From positions 2,906,001-2,970,000 of the forward strand of contig NC_003280.10 of NCBI RefSeq assembly GCF_000002985.6: a stretch of DNA of 64,000 nt. The letters are read 5' to 3'. This DNA comes from Caenorhabditis elegans. Lineage: Eukaryota > Nematoda > Chromadorea > Rhabditida > Rhabditidae. A model generated the notes under the pieces. It did not search any database. It was not told the DNA's origin and saw nothing but the letters and a program-made list of their open reading frames with translations. Positions 22,140 through 32,040 of the stretch are shown piece after piece. A program made the position numbers and the translations under genes. The first letter of the stretch is position 1. Every line of letters starts with the position of its first letter.

Positions 22140-24599
22140 CTATTCTTTGATGAGATCCAGTGTAATAACTTTCATGCTCTGAAAAAGTGCTCATCTCGCC
22201 TACGCCTACGCCTACATATACTACCTACCACATTGTCGATTGTCAACTTGTACATTTGTCAGGTAGGTTATACGGAACATCAGACATTCATAGTTGTTTT
22301 GGAATAACAATGGGTTATCGTAAAGGGCAACTGGTGTGCTGGAAGTGGAGATGGCGTGCTGAAAAGAACCAAGATGCAGGATCAGCCTTTTAAAAAACGA
22401 CGCGTTACTACCTCTAAACTTGCCAAAATTGCGTTCTTCAGATATTTATTCGAACGGATCAAAATCGCTGGCCGAGCCGCATCCGGTGCGATCACATAAG
22501 CTAACTTGTACAAAAAGTCCAAACCTTCCGCTTTCATGTACTGAATTTTCAGCGATCCAAAAATGAAAACCACACCAAAAAGCTTGTATAAATGAGTTCC
22601 CGAGTTGACGTCGACCTCCACATCGCCAATGATTCCATAACAATTGGTGGGCAGTTTTTCCAACGTGTAGAATATACAGACTCGTGCCCAATCTCGGATG
22701 TTTCCCACATCTTTTGTGCAGTAGTTGGCGGGAAGGCTGATGAGTTCCACGCGATCCCACGTAAATTGCCACAGATTGTCGAAGGTTAGGCAAAAATCGG
22801 GATGCAGGTTCTCGAGGTTCAGGATCGTTGCGCCGGGGTCTATCTCGTTGAAGAGCTGCTGAAAGTTTTGAGGGTTGGCTTGATCTACCTCCTGGCCAAG
22901 ATATGACAAAGGCCTGTCCGAGGTCGGTCCGAGGCCTGTTTCTACCAAATGTTAAATAGAAGGGTGACAGATGTTTGTCTAGATCCTATGATATTAGCTA
23001 AAGGGCCTATCGAGTTCTGTCCAAAGTCTGACCAAGGTCTCACCGAGTTAAGACTGAAGCCTGTGCCTAGATAAGTCTGTCCGAGTTTGGAGACTGGTCA
23101 TACCCTGGACGATCTGCCAAATGTCTTTCCAACCAGAGTTTGTGCTAAGCGTGATCTAAAGTCTGACCAAGGCCTGCGTTCACTTTTAAGATGTACCCCG
23201 TCGTGGACATAGATTATTGGCGCTAACGTCAAACTTCTACTGGGTACGTTTACCGCTGCGCTGAATGTCGCGGTTCCTAGTTTGGCTTGGCTTGAACGCT
23301 GATTATCATTAACTATAAAACATCATAGTGGTCCAATTGGCGGCCCAAAATCCCGGAATGGACCAACTCTCACTTACCAATCTTTCATTAAACCCCAATC
23401 GTGTCATCTCATAGTTATCGTGAATGTTAACCACTACTTTGTCCCCCAACCTGCCATTTCTCGACACAATAACTTTCACATTTTTCAAAAACGTCAAGTT
23501 TTCGAAATCAGTGAACCCAATCTCAACATCGCCTCTTATTTGAACGACATTCGTTAGAGCACTTAAATCCTCAGTAAACGTGAAGTTTATTAGCAGAAGT
23601 CCGCCAATCAGCGTCTTGCATTTTCGATAGGTATGTAGGTTTTCGGCAGTGATAAGGCCACCGTTGCATTCTGAATTTATATCTTGATCTCTAGAAAAGT
23701 GACTACGGGCACAAATACCGCAATCGTTGAAATTTCCAGTAACAATCATATCAAACATGTCTGCCACAGCACCTTGAGCACAAAGATGTGTTGCATCCAA
23801 TTTTGGGTTATCGGTCACGTGGAACGCACATTCATTGTTATTCTGATCATCTCCAAAAAAGAGAAAATCTTCGAGAGCTCCTATATTCGTTAGTAACGAG
23901 TTGTTTGTGATGGAGAGGCCGTCTGGAAAGTGGGGAGGTTAAGGCATTTCACAGGCGCCTGAGTAGGCCTTGCGTCGATCTCCGCCTGCCTCGCGCCGCA
24001 CCTTCTCTATAGTGCAGCGCGAAACCCGAAAAGTGTCGGGCGCGTCGAAGCAACCGCCTTTCGTGGTGTACACACCAATCCTTCGAAATCTCGCCATATT
24101 GCAGAAAGGTGAGGCGCGTAGGTTTGGAGGCAGGCGCCCCTGAAACCGCGCCTGTCTCCCATGGAAGCCCTACGCCGGGGACTAGTTCTAGCAGCCGACA
24201 ATCAATCCGACCCGCCAACTTACAGGTTTCGCAATAAAAGTACATATGCATGGAAATATTGAAAAACGATAAACTCCCCAACGTCGAATTTTCGATTCTC
24301 AAACCTCCGCACAGTATGATCATATTTTTGAAGGGAATTTTCAATTCATCCTCCGATAGATCAGTATTTGAGTTGAAAACCAGCAAACCACAGACTTCTT
24401 CACACTGCTGCGGAAAGAATTTTATAGTTTTCGATGTAACTTCCGAGTGATTAAACGTGCAGTATGGGTCTGAAATTCTGTGGTACGTTTTAGGCTTCAG
24501 GAGGCCCTTACCACAACTATAAGTCACCGAGATTGTATTCAAATCTTCTTGGAAATCAGCAAAAACCAGCGATAACATTAAAAGCCCACCAAACTTCAT
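22140..24599 (-). CDS. Receptor L-domain protein, alpha type (copy A), tail-less
   Basis: Exons are 24599-24512, 24469-24224, 23922-23719, 23670-23378, 22858-22412 and 22178-22140 (438 residues, phases consistent). Signal peptide MKFGGLLMLSLVFA; L1 domain with CTFNHSEVTSKTIKFFPQQC and GGLRIENSTLGSLSFF; middle block IRGDVEIGFTDFENLTFL; L2 domain from NLENLHPDFCLT with HLYKLFGVVFIFGSLKIQY and AILIRSNKYLKNA. The family resembles the ligand-binding L domains of insulin/EGF receptors without a kinase, so it is probably secreted or surface-bound (known family, unknown ligand). Oddities: the last exon stops after SMKVITLDLIKE, missing the ~60 residues and hydrophobic tail of its relatives. Intron 2 holds a GC-rich insert (23,950-24,180) and intron 4 a repeat shared with copy B. 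It is paired head to head with copy B. Confidence 0.8.
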
Positions 24600-24727
24600 T
24601 TGGACTATAAGACTTGAATGCCAAAAAATATAATGGAAAAATAAAAGAGAGAGAGACCAGAAAACTGGTAATTATAGAGTACTTGTCGTACACTTTTTGA
24701 GAAAACCTTTTCTAGTTTTAGGCTGAA
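24600..24727. promoter_or_regulatory. Shared promoter of irld copies A and B
   Basis: Only 128 bases separate the ATG of A (24599, minus) from that of B (24728, plus). The interval contains AGAGAGAGACCAGAAAACTG and AT-rich text but no repeat insertion. Both promoters must be here, so co-expression is likely (inference). Confidence 0.55.
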
Positions 24728-27463
24728 ATGCAGTTTGTTTTTTCGATTCTCTCGTTTATTTCACTGGTTTTGGCTGACTATGACGTGAATATTGAGAGGC
24801 TGATGGGAACGTTTGCGTGTCGTAAGTCTCTAACAGCGCCTGCCCTGAAATTTTCCAACTAGTTTAGCAAGTGCCGGCCAAGGCAGAGCTCCTAAGCGTT
24901 GCTAGGGCAAAAAGCCCACCTTCCAAATGTGCTCAAAAGTACCCACTGGTATCCTAGACACTTTTGCTTGAGAATATAGTAATTGCAGGACCCGAGTGCA
25001 CATTCAACCACACTGAGATCACCTCAACAACCGCCCGATTCTTCCCCCGATCGTGCTTCAGAGTCTGTGGAGTATTGGTGATCAACGAGAACACCGATCT
25101 GACCTTCGATCAACTCAAAAAGCTGTTCAACAGAATGACAGCATTTTACGGAGGGCTTCAATTTAAGAATACGCAATTCACAAATTTCTCCATGTTCTCC
25201 GTTGATGCCGGATCAAATGTTTTCGACTTTTCGTGCAAAGCCTGTAAGTCTAATAATCTTTTAAAGGGACAAAAGTTGATTTTCAGACGGTCTAACGGTA
25301 GTCAATAATTCACAGCTAACAACCTTGGATTTTCTGGATACAATGTTTCTTGTCTTAGACGAGAGAACAGAAGAATGCCCGTTTTTATTTGAGAATAATG
25401 AGAAGTTGGATCTGACGAAAACTTGTAGAAGGGAGGATATCAAAGATTCGTTCAAGTTGAAGACCAGTGGAAATCTTGTGGATTGTGGTAAGGATGTGTT
25501 AGATTTTGTTAGAAATATGCAGACTTTGAGTGAAGTCTGGCAAGATCTCGGTTAGAGCTTGGCTTGATCTAGCAAGCCAATCTCTGTCAGAGATCTATCA
25601 CGGTTTCACCAGTGTTTGTAAGCCGGTTGGTCCAAGGCCTGTACCTGCCTACTTTCTGACCAAAGGCTGTGAGATAAGCTCACAGGCTTATCGGGTTCTG
25701 TCCAAAGTCGGACCAAGGCCTCACCGAGTTCTGACCGAAGCCTGTGCCTAGATAAGTCTGGCCGAGTACGGAGACGGGGGCCCAAAATCAGACCAAAGTT
25801 TGCTCAAAGGTTGCTCCAAGGGTCCGACACACGATTTTTCCGGCAAACCGGCAAGTTGCCGGAATTGAATTTTTCGGCAACTCGACAAAACCGCCCATCA
25901 CTGGAAGTGAAGGCAAATTGGAAAATCGGCAAACCTGCGAACTGCCGATTTGCCGAAATTACCGAAAATTTTCGGCAATTTGTGGTTTTGCACATTTTGT
26001 TTTTTGGAAATTTCAGAATTTAAATTTTAATCGGCAAAATTGTACGCACCCTATGAATGTTACTACATCTATTTTAAAAAGTAAGCAAATTCTATGAAAA
26101 TATCGGAAGAAAACGGCAAATCGACAATTTGCCGAAAATGAAAATTTCCGGCAAATCGACAGACCGGCAATTTGCCGATTTGGCCAAGGAGCTCAGAGGG
26201 TACAGTTCGAATCTAAAATTTCAGGGTGCCGCGGGGACCTTCTCACTTCTGATACGCTTTTTGATCTTCAAAACTGCACAATTTTGACCAATCTGAATAT
26301 GACTAATATCACTGATAACTACGCCGATTTGCATCATTTGTCAAGTGTCAGAAGGCTACGAGGAGACATTGAGATTCGAAATACTAATTTCAAAAATTTG
26401 GCGTTTTTGAATAGTGTGAGAAAGTTCGAGACAAAAAATGGCATGAAACATGAGAAGCCGGCCGTTAACATACAAGATAACCCGCAAATGACAAGGTTCG
26501 GGATTTCTACAAAAGCGGTGAGTTTGGAGGATCTTCTGGAAGGCCCATTCATTATTAACTTGGAAAACTTGCACCCAGACTTTTGTCTGACTTTTGAGGA
26601 ATTTCTATTCTTTTTGTACAACAATATATCCTTCAAAAACCTTGACGCAACCTATTGCGATAACGAGACCCAAATCTATGGGGAACCGATTTGTGAATTC
26701 AAAACCATGAGGGATCTGAAATATGGATGCAGTTATATTATTGGAAATGTGATGATTGGTCCGGGCGATGAAGAATTCGTATATAAATTGAAGGAACTTG
26801 AAGTTTTATTCGGGAGCTTGACGATACGAAATACTACACTGAAAAATGCAAACTTTCTATTTTATTTGAGTTTCATTGTGCATTTGGAAGAAGATCATGT
26901 GATGCAAATTATGTTAAATCAGAATTTAGAAGATTTGTATTTTCCTTATTTGCAGGTGAATTGAAAGTTTTCCTCTATCTCTAGGAGAGACGCAGACAGA
27001 CAGACTTTTAGTCTTCCCATATCCCTAGGTTTAGACTTCGGCTTAGGCGTAGGGCTAGGCTTTGACTTAGGCTTAGGTTTAGGCTTAGGCTTTGGCTCAG
27101 GCGCAGGCTTAGGATTAAGCTTAGGCTTCACTTTAACCCGATGTATCTTTGCAACGATTGTAGATATCGCAAAAAAAGACAAAATTATTAAAAATTTCAG
27201 CGAAAATTTTTTCGTTCAGAATATTATTACAAAACACACTTCCCGGACTGCAGTAGTTCACAAAAATCCAAAACTCGTTGCTAAAAAACGATTTATATAT
27301 CCGATCAGTTATCAAACTAATTTAGCGCTTCTTGGTGACTTTTTCGGTGAGTTTTGAAAAGTTTTTAAAATTCAAGTTGGTTTTTATTTCAGAAAGCTCA
27401 ACAACAAGGTCGTATGCTACAACTTGTGTGATTTTTATATTATTATTGAAAATAAACTTTTAG
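24728..27463 (+). CDS. Receptor L-domain protein, beta type (copy B)
   Basis: Exons are 24728-24821, 24989-25243, 25287-25487, 26225-26955, 27220-27346 and 27393-27463 (492 residues). Signal peptide MQFVFSILSFISLVLA. L1: CTFNHTEITSTTARFFPRSC, GGLQFKNTQFTNFSMF. Cys-rich join GCRGDLLTSD. L2: NLENLHPDFCLTFEEF, DEEFVYKLKELEVLFGSLTI. The last exon encodes a hydrophobic tail (YATTCVIFILLLKINF) of GPI-signal type. Unlike G, E and K there is no intron between the two halves at 'FGISTKAVSLEDLL', although a GTGAGT remains there, suggesting intron loss or exonisation. Intron 3 (25,488-26,224) holds two repeat families. The stop TAG overlaps the stop of copy C on the other strand. Confidence 0.85.
25600..26190. 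repeat. Two dispersed repeats in intron 3 of copy B
   Basis: 25,660-25,780 (TTCTGTCCAAAGTCGGACCA .. AGATAAGTCTGGCCGAGT) is nearly identical to 23,008-23,100 in intron 4 of copy A, in the same + orientation. 25,810-26,190 is packed with CGGCAA/TTGCCG words in both orientations (CCGGCAAGTTGCCGG), a foldback family I believe is common in C. elegans. Confidence 0.75.
26985..27140. repeat. TTAGGC-like array in the last long intron of copy B
   Basis: About 25 imperfect AGGCTT hexamers (GACTTAGGCTTAGGTTTAGG) occur in intron 26,956-27,219 of copy B, preceded by GGAGAGACGCAGACAGACAG. The hexamer is a permutation of the nematode telomere unit TTAGGC. Confidence 0.75.
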
Positions 27464-28503
27464 TTTTTCAAAGAATAAGATAAAAACCATAACGAAAAAG
27501 CTCGAAATTGTGCTGCAGGTTTAGTTGTCGTAGATGTAGGGTCCTGAAAAATATTTAGGGTCTCGGAAATTTACAGTTCCAAGAAAACTCACTACAATCC
27601 CGGTAATCCATTTTGATATCAAAATCGATTTGATACATCAGGCACTGTTGGTTATTCAGGAAGAGGGAGGGATTGTCATACATGACTAGTTGATCGTTGT
27701 TCGCTGAGATAATGTTCTGAAAAGTGGACTTGAAAATTTGTAAATAAGTTGTAGAGTTTAAAATTTCAAGTATTTCATCAGTTGCAGGATTTTCGATATC
27801 TCTCACCGCTGCAGAGATATGCGAGTTTGAAGGTGAGATGCTAGAGATCGTTGAGGATGGGGAGACGCAGACAGGGAGAGTGCACTGCGTCTCCCCTACC
27901 GCCACACTCTCTCACCCACTCAGCTTTAAACGCCAATATCTCTTCAGCGGGAAGAGATATCAACAATCTTCCAACTGAAAAAATTACCAGTGTAAAATTT
28001 TGCACCAAATAAGTTTGTTTCCAGGTATGCCAATTTATTGGGAAACTTTACATGGGTGGATTTTTTTTGCATCGCTGCAAAAACGCACATTTAGTAGTAA
28101 AAAAGCCTGCTTCAGATAATTATTCGAACGAATCAGGACGGGAGTCTGGGAAGCATCCAACGATCCAACAAAGTCCAAACCAAGCAAAAAGTCCAATCCC
28201 TCAATTTTCGTATACTGTATTTTAAGCGATCCAAAAATGTTTCCAACGCCAAAAAACTTGTACAAGTACCGTCCATCATTCACATCGACCACGACGTCTC
28301 CAAAAATCGCATCACAATCGTCGGCCAGTGTGCTCAGCTTCTCGTAATAGCACAGGTTAAAGAAATAAATCGGGTAGATCGGCCGTGATTCATTTAGGCT
28401 CTCACAGTATCTTGCATGAATGTTTTGAACTTTGCTCTTGGAGAGATACACCATTTCGGGAATTGTGAAGCAAAAGTCCGGGTGGAGGTTTTCAAAGTTT
28501 GAG
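27460..28503 (-). pseudogene. L2-only remnant of an alpha-type irld gene (copy C)
   Basis: Recognisable exons are ~28503-28089 (NFENLHPDFCFT, NDGRYLYKFFGVGNIFGSLK, VLIRSNNYLKQAF), 27716-27593 (NIISANNDQLVMYDN .. DC) and 27512-27460, which encodes a short hydrophobic tail (AFSLWFLSYSLKN). The signal peptide and whole L1 half are missing: upstream of 28,503 the frame meets a stop with no splice acceptor. The LDG intron is absent, as in copy A. An internal MATG start could give a short protein, but I consider it a truncated copy. Its intron 27,717-28,088 carries a MITE. Confidence 0.65.
27785..27985. mobile_element. GAGACGCAG palindromic element in copy C
   Basis: This foldback copy (GGGGAGACGCAGACAGGGAG .. 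CTGCGTCTCCCC) lies in the intron between the L2 and tail exons of copy C. Confidence 0.7.
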
Positions 28504-28804
28504 ATGAAATTTAATAATTTTCATTTCAATTTATTAATTTTCAAATAAAAATTAAAAAAAAACGATTAAAATTGTAACCGTCATGAAGCCGGGAGATGTT
28601 CCGCCAAGAGTGTAACTTTGCTAACCTGTAAGGCGTCGGCTGCAAAAGTTGGCTAAGGGTTGAGAGCTCAATTCGCATACCCGGAAGATGTCGGCTGCTA
28701 ACATATACAAAAACATTTCAGGTTTTCTACACTATATTTTCTATTTTTTGAGGGCATCATTAAACCTGTAGGGTGTCGGCTGCTACTATTTTACGAGTAC
28801 ACAT
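28504..28804. repeat. Spacer between copies C and D with GTCGGCTGC units
   Basis: Three GTCGGCTGC words follow CTGTAAGG, CCGGAAGAT or CTGTAGGGT at ~28,632, 28,690 and 28,780. They match the larger array at 47,800-48,500. No exon was recognised here. Confidence 0.6.
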
Positions 28805-31800
28805 TTATTCAAGAGCAACTAAAAAGAAAAGTAGTGAAACAATATATTTTCCTGTGAATATGCCATTGCTCAGTTTCCCTGAAAAACTTTTGCTGTCCTT
28901 ATGATCTTCTCAAGACACTTACCACAATCTTGATTATCAAGTTCAATATCATAACCTTCAGCATCATAACCTATACTCATTAGAGAACATCGTTCATAAT
29001 CAGTAGGTAAAAGTTGATTATCATAAATTACAGCTTGCTGGCCACTAGATGAGATAATATTCTGAAGGGTTTTAATTTAATTTATTAATTTTTTTTGTTG
29101 AAACAAACCATTATCACTGGAAGGTTAGGCTTGATTAAATAGTTATTTGATCTGATAAGAACCGCCGGAATAGAAGCTGAAAGGTAACTCTTATATTTTC
29201 AATTTTCATTTAAGCTCGGCTGAGCCCAACTGAGCCTGAGCTCACCAACCATCCAAGTTCCCAATATAGTTAAGATCTGTCAAAAAGTACAACCCATCCG
29301 ATTTAGAGTACTGAATTTTCAACGTGCCAAATATATATTTGATTTTAAAAAGTTTGTAGAGATATCTACCATCGTTGGCGTCGACCACCACATTTCCCAC
29401 TAGTGCTGTACAGTTTTCCTCTGAAGAGCTCAACTTGGAAAATGCACAAGGTTTAGTGAGATATGGGATTTTTTTGGCTAGATTCTGTGAGCAATATTTG
29501 GCTTGTATATTCGTGAATTTTACGTATGCAAGAAAATTCATCATTTCTTGAATGGTTAGACAGAAGTCGGGGTGCAAATTTTGCAGGTTGATGAAAAATT
29601 TGCCACCATATAAGTCCCAGAAGAGCTGAAAATTTGGAAAAAAAAAGAGAAAAAAAGAAAAAAAAAGAGAAAGGAAGAGGGAAAAAACAGAGGAAAAAAG
29701 GAACAAGAAAAAAAAGAGGGAGAAAAAAGAGCAAAAAAAAATAAAAAAGAGAGAAAGAATAGAAAAAAGGAAAAAAAGAGAGAGAGAAAAAGAGAGAAAG
29801 AAAAGAAAAAAGAGAAAAAAGAGAAGAAAAAAGGGAGAAAAAAAGAAAAAAAGAAAGAAAAAAGAGAAAAAAGAGAGAAAAAAGGAAAAAAGAGAAAAAA
29901 GAAAGAAAAGAATAAAGATAGAAAGAAAAGAAAAGAAAAAAGCGGGAAAGGGAGAGAAAAGAGAAAAAAAGCGAAAAAAGAGAAAAAAAAGAGAAAAAAG
30001 TGAAAAAAAAAGAAAGGAAGAGGGAAAAAGCGAAAAAAGAAAAAAAGAAAGAAAAAGCGAAAAAAGAGAAAAAGAAAGAAAAAAGCGAAAAAAGAGAAAA
30101 AGAAAGAAAAAAGAGATAAAAGAGAGAAAAAAGAGAAAAAAGAGAGAATAAAGACAATAAAAAAGAGAAAAAAAAATAAGAAGAAAGCGAGAAAAAGAAA
30201 AAAATGAGAAAAACTAGAAAAAAAGAGAAAAAGAAGAGAGAAAGAAAAGAATAAAGAGAGAGAAAAAAAGAGAAAAAAAAGATAAAAAAGAGAAAAAAAA
30301 AGAAAAACAGAAAGAAAAAAAATAGAAATAAAAGAGAAAAAGATACAAAAAGAGAAAAAAGAGAGAAAAAGAGAAAACAAAGAGAACAAAAAAAAAGAAA
30401 AGAAAGAAAGAGAGAAAAAGGGAAAAAAAGAGAAAAAAGAGAGAAAAAAGAGAACAAAACAGAGAAAAGAGAGAAAGAAAAAAGAAAAGATAAAAAATAA
30501 GAAAAAAAAAGAAACAGAGAAAAAAGAGAAAAAAAGAAAGAAAAAAGAGAAAAGAAGCAAGAAAAAAGAGAGAAAAAGAGAGAAAAAAGGAAAACAAAAA
30601 AAAGAGAAAAAAAAGAATCATAAAAAAAAAGAAAAAAAAGAGAAAAAAAACAAACTTACATTAATTTTCTCAAAACCAAGACGTTTCATCTCATAATTAT
30701 CATGAATATTCACAATCACTTTTTTCCTGCCTCTCCCGTTCGTTGACAAAATAGTTGTTAAACTTTTCAAAAAAAAGAGACCCGTTATATTATTCCACTG
30801 AATTTCAACATCTCCTTTGATTTGTTTAACCTTCGATAAAGCCATCAAGTTCTCGGAAGATGAAAAATTGGATAAACGGAGTCCTCCGTTTAAAACCGTG
30901 CAGTTCTGATATTCCAAAATGTTATCAGTAGTGATAAAGTCTCCACGGCATCCACAATCCCTCAAATTCCCGGAAACTTGAAGCGTGACCATATCGCGGA
31001 CTCCTCCAAATTCACATAGATCATTAGCGTCTAGTTTTGGATTATTTTTGACTTGAAAACTACACTCATCGAAAGGAATTGAGAAGAAAAACTCTTTTAC
31101 TGCATCTAGGTTGATTAACTGGGAATTATTGATGATAGACACGCCATCTGCAAAATTAAAATGTGCTAGACCTGTAGATCAAAAAATTTGCTATCTTCCC
31201 TCAATTGGAAGTTTTTTTATAACTTGAACGGTTGCAAAGATATGATGGTTTGAAAATATCCAGGAAGAGTGAGCGTGGAGGAGAGCGAGACGCAGGCGGT
31301 TAGAGGGTCTGCGTCTCCCCCTCCTTCACACTCTTTTCAGCATGCAACTTTGAGAGCTTGTATCTCGAAAAATGTTAGAGATAGAAAAAAATTCCCAACT
31401 GATGAAATGTTCAGCATATAATTTTCTACTTGATGCAATTTGAAGGTTTTAGATATCTCGAATTTTGCGAAAAAAAAACTTACAAACAGTACAACTTATA
31501 TTAAAATTATTTGGGTAAGACTTCAAGAATGAGATATTTGTCAAAGACGAATTTTCCATTTTTACACCTCCATAGATTCCATTAACATTTTCAAATAAAT
31601 CTTCCAGATCATTTTCAGACAAATCAGTGTTGGAATTGATCACCAAAATTCCACAGATTTTCGAACAATTTCTCGGGAAAAAATCAATAGTTTTGGAGCT
31701 AATCTCCGTGTGGTTAAATAGGCAATTGGGCTCTGAAAGTTGCTTGGATTTCTCTGAAAATTGATTCCAGATCTCTGTTTTTTTTTCTTTTTTCTCTCTA

Positions 31801-31952
31801 TTTTTTTCTCTCTTTTTTTCTTTCTCCTCTCTCTTTTTTTTTCACTTACTGCACTTTTTCTCAACGCTCATGATTTCTTGAATATCCATGTAGAAATCTG
31901 TTGAAATTAATTGGAAATTCATGAAACATAGCGTTAAGACAACGAAAGTCAT
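28805..31952 (-). CDS. Receptor L-domain protein, alpha type (copy D)
   Basis: Exons are 31952-31850, 31732-31484, 31147-30660, 29625-29250, 29176-29109, 29061-28923 and 28878-28805 (498 residues). Signal MTFVVLTLCFMNFQLIS; L1 with CLFNHTEISSKTIDFFPRNC; GGVKMENSSLTNISFL; DCGCRGDFITTDN without the usual intron at DC/G; IKGDVEIQWNNITGLFFL; L2 NLQNLHPDFCLT, NDGRYLYKLFKIKYIFGTLK; tail exon KLSNGIFTGKYIVSLLFFLV, GPI-signal-like. Intron 3 (29,626-30,659) is almost wholly polypyrimidine on the coding strand; intron 2 has a MITE. Exon 4 uses the weak donor GATG|GTTGGT. Confidence 0.85.
29637..30655. repeat. 1-kb polypurine/polypyrimidine tract in intron 3 of copy D
   Basis: The + strand is almost only A and G (AAAAAGAGAGAAAAA-type units with rare C or T) for ~1,020 bases. 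The transcribed RNA of copy D is therefore an uninterrupted U/C tract. The apparent long S/F/L ORFs here are artefacts of composition. Confidence 0.95.
31205..31410. mobile_element. GAGACGCAG-family element in intron 2 of copy D
   Basis: This is a diverged foldback: GAGAGCGAGACGCAGGCGG .. GGGTCTGCGTCTCCCC with the family's outer words (AGTTTTTTTATAACTTGAAC and the AACTGATGAAATGTTCAG end). Confidence 0.65.
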
Positions 31953-32040
31953 GTTAGTTTGAAATTGATAAACAGCAAAATATTTTGATTTAAGGGGGAA
32001 GTTTACAAGGGTGTAATTAGGTCAGAACTTTTTGAAATGT

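Noticed and set aside
29453-30621. Very long minus-strand open frames rich in Phe, Leu and Ser
   Set aside because: They are translations of an A/G-only tract in which stop codons cannot occur; the tract is an intron of copy D.
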